From NCBI GenBank assembly GCA_002399025.1, contig DHCV01000030.1, positions 51,110 through 71,068 of the forward strand: a DNA stretch of 19,959 nucleotides, given 5' to 3'. Shown here in pieces: positions 8,305 through 17,070 of this stretch. Under the pieces are notes generated by a model that ran no database searches, was not told the DNA's origin, and saw nothing but the letters and a program-made list of their open reading frames with translations. Both the position numbers and the translations under genes were made by a program. The stretch is from Bacteroidales bacterium UBA4893. Lineage in GTDB: Bacteria > Bacteroidota > Bacteroidia > Bacteroidales > P3. The stretch's first letter is position 1, and each line of letters starts with the position of its first letter.

Positions 8305-9339
8305 TTATTCAAATAAACTACCTATTTCTCCCTGCTTGTTGGGATAATTCTTTCCTAAATGTTGATATGCTAATGGGGTTGCTTCTCTTCCTCGTAGTGT
8401 CCTCATCAAGAAACCTTCTTGAATTAGGAAGGGTTCATATACCTCTTCAATTGTTCCAGCATCTTCTCCAACAGCAGTAGCAATTGTTGTTATTCCAACA
8501 GGTCCTCCCTTAAATTTATCTATGATTGCAGAAAGAATTCTATTGTCCATTTCGTCCAACCCATATTTATCAACATTTAGAGCCAAGAGAGCCATTTGTG
8601 CAATCTCTAAATCAATGATTCCATTGCCTTTAATCTGAGCAAAGTCCCTAACTCTTCTTAATAGAAGATTGGCAATTCTTGGAGTTCCCCTGCTTCTTTT
8701 TGAAATCTCTTCGGCAGCATCATCCTCAATTGGTGTGTTGAGAATATTTGAAGAACGTTTAATTATCTTGTGAAGGGTTTCGTGATTATAGTATTGCAAA
8801 CGTGAAGTAATCCCAAAGCGTGAACGAAGTGGTGCAGTGAGAAGTCCTGAACGTGTGGTTGCTCCAATTAGAGTAAAAGGAGATAGTTCAATCTGTACGC
8901 TTCTTGCATTTGGTCCAGATTCAATGAGGATATCAATCTTATAATCTTCCATTGCAGAATACAAGTATTCCTCAACCACAGGGCTCAAACGATGAATTTC
9001 ATCAATAAATAGAACATCATTCTCTTCCAGATTGGTCAATATTCCTGCGAGTTCTCCTGCCTTATCCAAAACAGGTCCTGAGGTTAGTTTTAGATTTACT
9101 CCAAGTTCGTTGGCAATAATATGTGAAAGGGTTGTTTTCCCTAAACCAGGAGGTCCGTGCAAAAGAACATGATCTAAACTTTCATTTCTTTCCTTCGCAG
9201 CTTGAACAAATATCTTTAAGTTTTCAATAATTTGAGGTTGCCCTGCAAAACTATCAAAATGCAATGGTCTTAAAGCTCTTTCGAAGTCTTTTTCGGTGTT
9301 GTTAAGTCTTGAAGAATTAGGGTTTAGGTTCTCGTTCAT
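8305..9339 (-). CDS. ruvB: Holliday junction branch migration ATPase RuvB
   Basis: 344 residues, full length. RuvB is the hexameric motor that, with RuvA, drives branch migration of Holliday junctions during recombination and repair. The N-terminal segment RALRPLHFDSFAGQ is the classical start of the AAA+ core. Walker A is GPPGLGKTT (62-70), Walker B is DEIHR (113-117), sensor 1 is GATTRSG (159-165), and APLRSRFG (169-176) carries the arginine finger. A C-terminal winged-helix domain includes GGPVGITTIA, EPFLIQEGFLMRT and GREATPLAY. ruvA and ruvC are not in the window, which is common in Bacteroidota. A possible minus-strand -7 box TATTTTTG lies at 9420-9427, about 80 bases before the ATG, but it lacks a good -33 partner. 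Confidence 0.97.
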   Translation of the reverse strand: MNENLNPNSSRLNNTEKDFERALRPLHFDSFAGQPQIIENLKIFVQAAKERNESLDHVLLHGPPGLGKTTLSHIIANELGVNLKLTSGPVLDKAGELAGILTNLEENDVLFIDEIHRLSPVVEEYLYSAMEDYKIDILIESGPNARSVQIELSPFTLIGATTRSGLLTAPLRSRFGITSRLQYYNHETLHKIIKRSSNILNTPIEDDAAEEISKRSRGTPRIANLLLRRVRDFAQIKGNGIIDLEIAQMALLALNVDKYGLDEMDNRILSAIIDKFKGGPVGITTIATAVGEDAGTIEEVYEPFLIQEGFLMRTLRGREATPLAYQHLGKNYPNKQGEIGSLFE

Positions 9340-9382
9340 TTAAAATTATTGCGAAATATTTTTGTTTTATGTATTTTATTCA

Positions 9383-9419
9383 TATATTTGCCAAAAATTA
9401 TTTTGGAAAATTATATTTG
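9383..9419 (+). promoter_or_regulatory. Two candidate promoters for the stress-protein operon
   Basis: Two TATATTTG -7 boxes occur at 9383-9390 and 9412-9419. The first has TTTG at 9361-9364 with 18 bases between, and the second has TTTG at 9387-9390 with 21 bases between. Both fit the Bacteroidota TTTG...TAnnTTTG layout. They precede the universal stress protein gene by about 60-90 bases. Confidence 0.55.
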
Positions 9420-9477
9420 CAAAAATAATACTTTCCATTGTAAGTAACCAATAAATTCATTATTAATTTAAAAATTA

Positions 9478-10305
9478 ATGCTTATGATGTCTCAGATAAT
9501 AGTTGGAATTGATTTTTCTCAATCTTCATTAACTGCCCTAAGATTAGCTGTTGATATAGCAAATCGTACAGGAGCAAATATTCTAATGGCTTGGGTTGAA
9601 TCCAAAGAAAAAGATAGAGAGGATGCAATTGAGGACCTTAAAAAGTTAGCAATAGACTATAAACCAAAATTGAATGGTAAGGATATTAGCTACATTACTT
9701 GTACAGGTAGGGTCTATCAAGGAATAGCTAAATTAGTTAAGGAAGAAAATCCTGACTTGCTTGTTATTGGAGCACACGGCATTAGTGGATTTGATGAGAA
9801 ATATGCAGGTCAAAATACCTTTAAATTAGTTATTGAGTGTGATTCTCCCGTTCTAATAGTTAGAGAAACATTTAATTTTGATAAACATCTTGAAAAAATA
9901 GTGCTTCCAATTGACTCTTCAAGGGATACTCGTCAAAAGGTGCCTTGGACAATTGAGTTCGCAAAGATGTTCCCTCAATCTCATATTTGTATTTTGGGAG
10001 TTCAGACAAGTAATATTAAATCGGTTAGAAATGAGGTTAGGGGATTTGTTATGAGTGTTGAGAAATTCCTAACACAACATGGTTTACCATACAATACTGA
10101 TTTTGTTGACACTGAAAATATAACAACAGCAACTTTGGATTATGCAAAAAGTATTAATGCTGACCTAATAGTTACTATGGTTGAGCAGGAAAAAACAATC
10201 ACCAATTTCTTGTTCCTTGGACCATATTCACAACAAATGATTAATCTTTCACCATATCCTGTTTTGATTGTTCCTAATGTACAACTTCATGGAGCAGCAA
10301 AATAA
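9478..10305 (+). CDS. Universal stress protein with two tandem Usp domains
   Basis: 275 residues made of two Usp folds in tandem. Domain 1 (about 5-140) starts IIVGIDFSQSSLTALRLAV, with the acidic residue at the nucleotide pocket, and ends with GAHGISGFDEKYAGQNTFKLV. That segment fits the G-2x-G-9x-G nucleotide-binding pattern, although Gln-Asn replaces the usual Ser/Thr after the last glycine. Domain 2 (about 141-270) begins KIVLPIDSSRDTRQ and lacks a full glycine motif, so only domain 1 is likely to bind ATP. Such proteins are cytoplasmic stress or energy-state factors whose exact role varies. The start could be 9478, 9484 or 9487, since MLMM offers three methionines; MSQIIVGID at 9487 best matches usual family starts. 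A small secreted-protein gene follows after 18 bases. Confidence 0.9.
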   Translation: MLMMSQIIVGIDFSQSSLTALRLAVDIANRTGANILMAWVESKEKDREDAIEDLKKLAIDYKPKLNGKDISYITCTGRVYQGIAKLVKEENPDLLVIGAHGISGFDEKYAGQNTFKLVIECDSPVLIVRETFNFDKHLEKIVLPIDSSRDTRQKVPWTIEFAKMFPQSHICILGVQTSNIKSVRNEVRGFVMSVEKFLTQHGLPYNTDFVDTENITTATLDYAKSINADLIVTMVEQEKTITNFLFLGPYSQQMINLSPYPVLIVPNVQLHGAAK

Positions 10306-10323
10306 TAACTACTAATCTAAGTA

Positions 10324-10767
10324 ATGAAAAAACTAAGAATACTTATACTGCTTTTTGCTCTATCACTACTATCACAAAACATTAAAGCACAGGTAGAAAT
10401 TATTGCTGATGGAAGATTGCAAACCATTTTAGAACAGCATATTTCTTTTAATGAAATATCACGAACAGCAGTTGGATATAGGATTAAGATTGGTGTATTT
10501 ACAGGAGCAGGTTCCAAACAAAGAGCTTTTGATTTAAGAGACGAGATAGTTAAGAATTTTCCCGACCTTAGAGCTTATGTCTTTTTTGAAGAGCCCAATT
10601 TCACCGTAAAATGTGGGGATTATTTAACCAAATTAGATGCTTTTGGACCATTTCTAAATCTAAAAACTATGTTCCCATCTGCATCAATAATTAGGGATTA
10701 TATTAATTTTCCAGTACTATCGAAAGAAGATTTAGTTCTTCCAGAGTATTTTGAGGAAGAAGAATAA
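10324..10767 (+). CDS. Small secreted SPOR-like protein
   Basis: 147 residues with a clear signal peptide: a basic start (MKKLR), a hydrophobic core (ILILLFALSLL) and a probable cleavage site after QNIKA near residue 22. The mature part contains YRIKIGVFTGAGSKQRAFDL, a central helix (RDEIVKNFP), AYVFFEEPNFTVKCGDY and LDAFGPFLNLKTMFP. This is the strand-helix-strand, helix-strand order of SPOR domains (Y-x-I-x-I-G-x-F ... V-x-x-G-x-F/Y), which in characterised proteins bind denuded peptidoglycan. It is likely periplasmic. It sits between the universal stress protein gene (18 bases) and a dipeptidase gene (25 bases) in one apparent operon. The acidic tail (FEEEE) is unremarkable. Confidence 0.78.
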   Translation: MKKLRILILLFALSLLSQNIKAQVEIIADGRLQTILEQHISFNEISRTAVGYRIKIGVFTGAGSKQRAFDLRDEIVKNFPDLRAYVFFEEPNFTVKCGDYLTKLDAFGPFLNLKTMFPSASIIRDYINFPVLSKEDLVLPEYFEEEE

Positions 10768-10792
10768 GAATTAAAAATAAGAATAAAATAAT

Positions 10793-12166
10793 ATGAATAC
10801 TATTAAAAACTACATTGAAGAGAACAAGGAAAGATTTTTGAATGAATTATTTGAATTGATTCGCATACCATCAATTTCCTCAATTGAGGCACATAAACCA
10901 GATATGATTAGATGTGCTGAATATTGGAAAAAACTAATACTTGAAGCAGGAGCAGACAAGTGTGAGATTATGCCAACTAAGGGTAATCCTGTTGTTTATG
11001 CAGAAAAAATAATTGACCCAAAGCTTAAAACAGTTATGATTTATGGTCATTATGATGTTATGCCAGTAGATCCTGTTGAATTATGGAATACACCTCCTTT
11101 TGAGCCAGAAATTAGAGATGGCAAGATATGGGCACGTGGAGCAGATGACGATAAAGGACAAGCTTTTATGCATGCAAAAGCTTTTGAATATATGGTTAAA
11201 ACCAATCAATTACCATGTAATGTTAAGTTTATGCTTGAAGGAGAAGAAGAAATTGGTTCTCCATCACTTTATCCGTTCTGTGAAGAAAATAAAGAATTGC
11301 TAAAAGCAGACATTATTCTTGTTTCAGATACCTCAATGATTGATAAAGATACTCCATCAATAACAACTGGATTAAGAGGATTGGGTTATGTTGAAGTTAA
11401 GGTTACTGGACCAAATAGAGACCTTCACTCAGGACTTTATGGAGGAGCAGTTGCTAATCCAATAAATATTCTATGTGAAATGATAACCAAGCTAACCGAC
11501 TCCAATAACCATATTACTGTTCCAGATTTCTATAAGGAAGTTGTTTTTGTTTCAGATGAGGAAAGAGCTTTAATGGCACAAGCACCATATGATGAAAAAG
11601 AATATAAGGCTGCTTTAAATGTTGATGAACTTCATGGAGAAAAAGGTTATTCAACAATTGAACGCACAGGTATTCGTCCTTCATTAGATGTTTGTGGAAT
11701 ATGGGGGGGGTATCAAGGAGAGGGAGCAAAAACAGTTATTCCTTCAACAGCACATGCTAAAATATCTTTCCGTTTGGTTCCTGACCAAGACTATAATGTA
11801 ATTACAGAAAGATTTAAACAATACTTCGAAAGTTTAGCACCAAAGAGCGTTAAGGTTGAGGTAACTCCACTACATGGAGGTTATGCTTATGTTTCTCCAA
11901 TTGATATGCCAGCTTATAAAGCAGCTGAAAAAGCTTATCAAACAACTTATGGAAAAAGACCTATTCCAACAAGAAGTGGTGGTTCTATTCCAATTGTTGC
12001 AGGGTTTGAAAAAATACTTGGAATTAAATCAATTCTTATGGGATTTGGTTTAGGTTCAGATGCAATTCACTCTCCAAATGAAAACTATCCTTTGGAACAA
12101 TTCTTTAAGGGAATAGAAACAATACCTTATTTCTATAAGGAATTTGCAAAAGAAAATATAGCTTAA
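10793..12166 (+). CDS. M20 family zinc dipeptidase
   Basis: 457 residues, the usual length of M20/M25/M40 dipeptidases of the carnosinase-like group. The metal site is complete: His86 and Asp88 in YGHYDVMPVDP, bridging Asp119 in ARGADDDKGQ, the Glu pair E152-E153 in EGEEEIGS, Asp179 in VSDTSM, and a C-terminal His in SDAIHSPNE. A lid/dimerisation domain is inserted in the middle (about 195-390), including LRGLGYVEVKVTGPNRDLHSG. It hydrolyses dipeptides in the cytoplasm; no signal peptide is seen and substrate preference cannot be read from sequence. It is the last gene of the plus-strand group and is followed by an intrinsic terminator 25 bases after its stop codon. Confidence 0.93.
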   Translation: MNTIKNYIEENKERFLNELFELIRIPSISSIEAHKPDMIRCAEYWKKLILEAGADKCEIMPTKGNPVVYAEKIIDPKLKTVMIYGHYDVMPVDPVELWNTPPFEPEIRDGKIWARGADDDKGQAFMHAKAFEYMVKTNQLPCNVKFMLEGEEEIGSPSLYPFCEENKELLKADIILVSDTSMIDKDTPSITTGLRGLGYVEVKVTGPNRDLHSGLYGGAVANPINILCEMITKLTDSNNHITVPDFYKEVVFVSDEERALMAQAPYDEKEYKAALNVDELHGEKGYSTIERTGIRPSLDVCGIWGGYQGEGAKTVIPSTAHAKISFRLVPDQDYNVITERFKQYFESLAPKSVKVEVTPLHGGYAYVSPIDMPAYKAAEKAYQTTYGKRPIPTRSGGSIPIVAGFEKILGIKSILMGFGLGSDAIHSPNENYPLEQFFKGIETIPYFYKEFAKENIA

Positions 12167-12191
12167 ACGCTAATATATTTTTTACGAATTA

Positions 12192-12222
12192 AGCAGAGCT
12201 ATTTTTGGTTCTGCTTTTTTTT
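12192..12222 (+). terminator. Intrinsic terminator after the dipeptidase gene
   Basis: AGCAGAGC (12192-12199) pairs with GTTCTGCT (12208-12215), an 8-base stem with one G-T pair and an 8-base loop. A run of T follows through 12222. It ends the plus-strand operon and touches the stop codon of the opposing membrane-protein gene. The minus strand has no T run, so it works mainly in one direction. Confidence 0.85.
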
Positions 12223-14269
12223 ATTTCTTCTCATTATCATACATCCACTTAGCATCGTTTTTTAAGACCTCTTCAACGCTTTTGTTTTCTTTCTTAGCTT
12301 TTTCAACAATTGATTTATACCAAGCAGGATTATTCTTTATTTCAGTTTTGATATCATCAATTCTTTCTTGTTCAGTAAGAATGATGGATGATTTAGTATA
12401 TAATGTTTGAGTATCATTTAATACATTGCTGATTGATAGGGTTGATGCAATAAGATTTTTTCCTGTTATTCTGAAAATACTACTCTTATGTCCTTCTTTT
12501 GTTGAAACAGCTATATTATTACTATGATAATTGCCAAAAGAATTAATGTAGAGATTATTAATCGATACAGTATCCCAAGCATTTTGACTTGCAATGGAAA
12601 CATTAAAAGTCTTAAATGGACTATGATATAAAACAATTATTGTATCACAAATAATTTCATTTTGTTTTTGAGGTAAATCCACTCCTTTAAGTCCTGCAAA
12701 ATACATAATTGCATCATTAGTTTTGCTGGCTTGTTTGAAAAAGCAAACCCAAACCTTATCTTGTGTGCTGTTCTTTTCTACAAAACGTTCATAATTATCA
12801 ATGAAATTATATTTCTTCCCAACCTGCTTAACAAAGAAATCTTTCCAACTAAAATACTGTTTAGTTACCCATTGTCCCATATAGGAAGTTGTGTTGTGAG
12901 CTTGTTCAAAACAAATTGGAGTTGTGGTTGAGAAATTAGGAATAACCTCTTGTTTTATTGCATAATCAGCCATTTCAAAACGAATATTTGATGTTTCCAT
13001 ATCATTTGCAACAGCTCTATTGCTTGCTTGGGTAAGTGTGTTAACCCAAAAGAAAAGCACGCAAACAAAAACTTGAAATATTATTCTTAATGGTTTTGAA
13101 AAAGATACAAGATTTAAAAGTGCAAATAAAACCATCAATAAACTTAAAGAATAGCCAAAGAAAGAAAAGAATGTAGGAACATAGCTATGCCAGTTCTGCA
13201 AATAGTAATGAGAAGAGGAAGAAACAATCAATAGGGGAATGTAAACAAGACATATTCCAAGAAGAAAACCCCAAAGAAGATGAATGTATTTAATGTTTTT
13301 GTATTTATTTAAAGCATAATAGGTCAAAACCATAATAATCAATCCCTGCACCAAAACAACCAAATCCATTCTATAAGTTTTGAAAATTCCATCCAAACTC
13401 ATTGTATGTTTGAAAAGCAAACCATTATATTCATAAAAAACTTGCAAAGGAAAAGATAGCTTACTCATTAAGGTTGCAGTTGAAAACAAACCACCAATTG
13501 TTAAATCATCTGAAAGAGAAGCACCAGCATATTTAGGAGGATAAAAATACTGAAAACTAAAATAAGCAATCAAATAGATTAAACCTCCAATAATAAATGG
13601 AAAAATATTTTTAAGAGTCTTTAAGTAGTTTTCCTTTGTTCTGATTGAAAAAACCTCATTCTTCCAAATAGCAACCATAAAGAAAACCAAGTAATACATC
13701 ATAAAGGTTTCATAAAACAAGGTTGCAATAAACATTAGAATTGCAGAGATATATAGATATTTCTTTTTCTTTAAGTCAAAAAATGAAATAAAGAAATGCA
13801 GTGAAGCTAAAATAAAACAAAAACCAGTTGTAAAAAAGAAAGGATAAGCAGTTGTTATGGAATGGAAACCAATAATTTGAAAGCTTGAAGAAAGGAGAAT
13901 AGCAGTAAGAAGAGTAATTGAATTGCTTTTAAAAACTCTTTGAATTAGAGTAGAAAATAAAACAAAACTTGCAACAATTGGAAGAATATAAGTTAAGTCA
14001 AAATAAATAGGATTATCAATTAAGTAGGGAACAGTTTGAATATAGCGAGAAATGAAAAAATAAAACCTTCCTTGTAAATATGGCCAATTCCCAACAACAT
14101 GCCCCCAATGACCTTTGCAAGTTTCAGTATATAAATCTATATCATCACCAACAGTAAATCCAACCTTTGTAAGAGGATAGAAAGTAATGATATAAACCAA
14201 AAACAATAAAAAGTAAATAGTAAACTTTTCCTGATTAAAGTTATTAGTATTTATTTTCATACTCTTCAA
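12221..14269 (-). CDS. Polytopic membrane protein with soluble C-terminal domain, GT-C glycosyltransferase-like
   Basis: 682 residues. Roughly ten to eleven hydrophobic segments occupy about 16-410 (for example FTIYFLLFLVYIITFYPL at 16-33, and clusters near 92-112, 116-135, 141-165, 170-202, 221-241, 303-320, 329-349, 363-388 and 395-410). A soluble domain of about 270 residues follows. The first loop carries VGDDIDLY with Asp42-Asp43; an acidic pair in the first extracytoplasmic loop is a feature of GT-C membrane glycosyltransferases that use lipid-linked sugars. I cannot identify a specific family, so the activity is an inference from topology and that pair. The gene follows valS after 34 bases on the same strand. 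The charged C-terminus (KSVEEVLKNDAKWMYDNEKK) is hydrophilic. MKSMK gives two possible starts three codons apart. Confidence 0.8.
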   Translation of the reverse strand: MKSMKINTNNFNQEKFTIYFLLFLVYIITFYPLTKVGFTVGDDIDLYTETCKGHWGHVVGNWPYLQGRFYFFISRYIQTVPYLIDNPIYFDLTYILPIVASFVLFSTLIQRVFKSNSITLLTAILLSSSFQIIGFHSITTAYPFFFTTGFCFILASLHFFISFFDLKKKKYLYISAILMFIATLFYETFMMYYLVFFMVAIWKNEVFSIRTKENYLKTLKNIFPFIIGGLIYLIAYFSFQYFYPPKYAGASLSDDLTIGGLFSTATLMSKLSFPLQVFYEYNGLLFKHTMSLDGIFKTYRMDLVVLVQGLIIMVLTYYALNKYKNIKYIHLLWGFLLGICLVYIPLLIVSSSSHYYLQNWHSYVPTFFSFFGYSLSLLMVLFALLNLVSFSKPLRIIFQVFVCVLFFWVNTLTQASNRAVANDMETSNIRFEMADYAIKQEVIPNFSTTTPICFEQAHNTTSYMGQWVTKQYFSWKDFFVKQVGKKYNFIDNYERFVEKNSTQDKVWVCFFKQASKTNDAIMYFAGLKGVDLPQKQNEIICDTIIVLYHSPFKTFNVSIASQNAWDTVSINNLYINSFGNYHSNNIAVSTKEGHKSSIFRITGKNLIASTLSISNVLNDTQTLYTKSSIILTEQERIDDIKTEIKNNPAWYKSIVEKAKKENKSVEEVLKNDAKWMYDNEKK

Positions 14270-14279
14270 TTAAGTATAA

Positions 14280-14300
14280 ACGTGATTATCACGTCTCTAC
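14280..14300. repeat. Palindromic site between valS and the membrane-protein gene
   Basis: ACGTGATTATCACGT at 14280-14294 is a perfect odd palindrome (7-base arms around one T), flanked on one side by ctctac. Its form resembles half of the GTAGAGACG-type palindromic intergenic repeats that I recall from Bacteroidota genomes. With a one-base loop it is a poor RNA hairpin, so a repeat remnant or a protein-binding site is more likely than a terminator. Confidence 0.5.
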
Positions 14301-14303
14301 ATT

Positions 14304-16928
14304 TTATAATAATGATTTTAATTGTTCTGTGATTGAAGAGATTTTTTGCTCTGCGTCGGATAGTTTTTTTCTTTCATTTTCTACCACTTGTGCTGGGGCT
14401 CCACTAACAAATTTTTCGTTAGAGAGTTTTCCTTTAACGCTTTTGGCAAAACCTTCATAGTATTTTAAGTCTTGTTGCAACTTCTTTATTTCTTCTTCTT
14501 TGTTTATGGTATCTCCAAGAGGAATAAACATTTCTGTTGTTCTGACCATTAAAGATAATGCTCCTTCTTTTTTATCAGCGATATATTCAAGATTAGAAAT
14601 ATTACAAAGCTTTGCAATTATGCCATCAAATTCTTTATTATCATTTGAAGATTCTTTAACGAAAAGTTCCAAAGCAATTTTTTGAGCTATATTCTTTTCA
14701 TTTCTAACCTGACGTATTGCAGCTATCTTTTCTTGTGCAAAAGCAAAGTCGGAAACTATTGTAGAACGGCTTTCAAATATCTTTGGCATTTGAGCAATCA
14801 TAATATAGTCGTTTTCATTTCTTTCTCCAATAATATGATAAATCTCTTCTGTAAGGAATGGCATATATGGATGAAGAACTTTCATTAGGTCTTCAAAAAG
14901 CATTATGGTTTGATTATAAGTCTCTTTATCAATTGGCATTTGATAAGCTGGCTTAATAATCTCCAAAAACCAAGAACAGAAATCATCCCAAATAAGCTTA
15001 TAAACCTTCATTAAACTTTCACTCAAACGATATTTTGCAAAATCATCTTCCAATTCAATAAGAGTTTCATTAAGTTTTTCTCTAAACCAATCAATAGCAA
15101 TTTTAGAGTGTTGTGGTTGTTCAATATCTGCAATTTCCCAACCCTTAATAAGTCTTAAAGCATTCCAAATCTTATTAGAGAAGTTTCTTCCTTGTTCACA
15201 ATAGCTTTCATCAAACAAAAGGTCGTTTCCAGCAGGGGAGGACATAAGCATTCCAACTCTAACACCATCAGCACCATAATTTTCAATTAAACCAATTGGG
15301 TCAGGACTGTTTCCAAGCGACTTACTCATCTTTCTTCCCTGTTTATCTCTAACAATTCCTGTTAAATAAACATTTTTAAAAGGTATTTCTTCTTTATATT
15401 CTAAGCCAGCAATAATCATTCTTGCAACCCAGAAGAAAAGAATTTCAGGAGCAGTGATTAAATCATTGGTAGGGTAGTAGTATTTAATATCTTTATTCTC
15501 TGGATAACGTATTCCATCAAAAACACTAATTGGCCATAACCATGAAGAAAACCATGTGTCCAAAACATCTTCATCTTGTTTTAAATCATTAAGTGTATAG
15601 TTTTCATTAGGGAATTTATTCAAAGCAATCTTTAAAGCTTCTTCCTTAGTTTTTGCAACAACAATCTCTTTGTTTGGCAAATAGTAAGCAGGAATACGTT
15701 GTCCCCACCATAATTGACGAGAAATACACCAGTCCTTAACATTCTCCATCCAATGGCGATAAGTGTTTTTGAACTTAGCAGGGTGGAATTTAACCTCGTC
15801 ATCTTCCACAACACGAAGAGCTTCTTTTGATATATCTTCCATCTTTAAGAACCATTGAACAGAAAGTTTAGGCTCAATTACTGCATCAGTTCTTTCAGAG
15901 CAACCAATCTTATTAATATAATCCTCTTCCTTAAACATTAAATCAGCTTCTCGTAAATTCTCAACAATCTTCTTCCTGCAATCGAATCTATCCATTCCTT
16001 TATATTGCATTCCATGTTCATTCAATGTTCCATTATCATTGAAAATATCTATGCTATCCAATTTATGTTTCAGACCAAGAGTGTAGTCGTTAATGTCGTG
16101 AGCAGGTGTAATCTTCAATGCACCTGTACCAAATTCCCTATCAACATATTCATCAAAGATAATAGGAACAGCTCTATTAACTATTGGAATAATTACTTTC
16201 TTTCCTTTTAAATGAGAAAATCTTTCGTCCTCAGGATGAACGCAAACAGCAGTATCTCCCAAAATAGTTTCTGGACGAGTTGTTGCAACCACAACAAAAT
16301 TATCTTCTCCCTCAATCTTATATTTTAAATAATAAAGCTTAGAGTTTTGTTCCTTAAAAATAACTTCTTCATCACTAAGAGCAGTCAATGCCTTAGGGTC
16401 CCAATTCACCATTCTAATACCTCGATAAATTAGTCCTTTATTATATAAGTCAACAAATACATCAATAACCGATTCGTAAAGAGCATCCTCCATAGTGAAG
16501 CGAGTTCTTTGCCAATCGCATGAAGCACCAAGCTTTTTCAATTGTTCCAAAATAATTCCACCATGTTTTTCCTTCCATTGCCAAGCATGAGAAAGAAATT
16601 CATCTCTTGTAAGATTTTTCTTATCAATCCCTTCTTCTTTTAGCTTAGCCACAACCTTAGCCTCTGTTGCAATGGATGCATGGTCAGTTCCTGGAACCCA
16701 ACAAGCATTCTTACCCAACATTCTTGCCCTACGAACCAAAACATCCTGAATGGTATTATTGAGCATATGTCCCATATGTAGTATTCCAGTTACGTTTGGA
16801 GGTGGAATAACAATACAATAAGGCTCTCTTTCATCAGGTTCGGAATGGAAAAGATTATCCTTTATCCATTTATCATACCACTTGTCTTCAATTAGCTTAG
16901 GGTCATATTTTGCAGCAAAATCACTCAT
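14304..16928 (-). CDS. valS: Valyl-tRNA synthetase
   Basis: 874 residues from the chosen start, normal for bacterial ValRS. It charges tRNA-Val with valine in the cytoplasm. The class I HIGH motif is HMGH (51-54) in PPPNVTGILHMGHMLNN, and the KMSKS motif is at 533-537 in GRKMSKSLGNSPDP. The CP1 editing domain contains ATTRPETILGDTAVCVHP (about 215-232) and GTGALKITPAHD. The anticodon-binding helical domain follows, and a C-terminal coiled coil (from about KEEEIKKLQQDLKYYEGF) contacts tRNA. The frame extends upstream to an ATG at 16979, but MSDFAAKYDPKLIEDKWY at 16928 is the conserved ValRS beginning, and a TATCTTTG promoter box lies between the two starts. A membrane-protein gene follows 34 bases downstream. 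Confidence 0.97.
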   Translation of the reverse strand: MSDFAAKYDPKLIEDKWYDKWIKDNLFHSEPDEREPYCIVIPPPNVTGILHMGHMLNNTIQDVLVRRARMLGKNACWVPGTDHASIATEAKVVAKLKEEGIDKKNLTRDEFLSHAWQWKEKHGGIILEQLKKLGASCDWQRTRFTMEDALYESVIDVFVDLYNKGLIYRGIRMVNWDPKALTALSDEEVIFKEQNSKLYYLKYKIEGEDNFVVVATTRPETILGDTAVCVHPEDERFSHLKGKKVIIPIVNRAVPIIFDEYVDREFGTGALKITPAHDINDYTLGLKHKLDSIDIFNDNGTLNEHGMQYKGMDRFDCRKKIVENLREADLMFKEEDYINKIGCSERTDAVIEPKLSVQWFLKMEDISKEALRVVEDDEVKFHPAKFKNTYRHWMENVKDWCISRQLWWGQRIPAYYLPNKEIVVAKTKEEALKIALNKFPNENYTLNDLKQDEDVLDTWFSSWLWPISVFDGIRYPENKDIKYYYPTNDLITAPEILFFWVARMIIAGLEYKEEIPFKNVYLTGIVRDKQGRKMSKSLGNSPDPIGLIENYGADGVRVGMLMSSPAGNDLLFDESYCEQGRNFSNKIWNALRLIKGWEIADIEQPQHSKIAIDWFREKLNETLIELEDDFAKYRLSESLMKVYKLIWDDFCSWFLEIIKPAYQMPIDKETYNQTIMLFEDLMKVLHPYMPFLTEEIYHIIGERNENDYIMIAQMPKIFESRSTIVSDFAFAQEKIAAIRQVRNEKNIAQKIALELFVKESSNDNKEFDGIIAKLCNISNLEYIADKKEGALSLMVRTTEMFIPLGDTINKEEEIKKLQQDLKYYEGFAKSVKGKLSNEKFVSGAPAQVVENERKKLSDAEQKISSITEQLKSLL

Positions 16929-16960
16929 AGGAATTATTATTTTTCTTTTAATACAATCTG

Positions 16961-16968
16961 CAAAGATA
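16961..16968 (-). promoter_or_regulatory. Putative -7 box of valS
   Basis: The minus strand reads TATCTTTG, the same box as before the AbiE operon, 32 bases upstream of the 16928 start codon. It falls downstream of the alternative ATG at 16979, which supports the shorter ValRS. No well-spaced -33 box is evident. Confidence 0.5.
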
Positions 16969-17032
16969 AATGTTTTCACTCAAAATTAGAAATCAAAATT
17001 TCAAAATACTTATTTGGCATAATATTTGTTTA

Positions 17033-17040
17033 TATATTTG
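17033..17040 (+). promoter_or_regulatory. Putative -7 box of the MuiA-like gene
   Basis: TATATTTG lies 30 bases before the ATG at 17071. A TTTG at 17013-17016 is 16 bases upstream, slightly closer than the usual spacing. With the valS box on the other strand, this gap is a divergent promoter region. Confidence 0.5.
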
Positions 17041-17070
17041 CATTATTAAACTTAATACAAAATCAGCTTT

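Noticed and set aside
16929..16979. Upstream ATG extending valS by 17 codons
   Set aside because: The extra residues do not resemble ValRS, the conserved protein begins at MSDFAAKYDP, and a TATCTTTG promoter box lies between the two starts.
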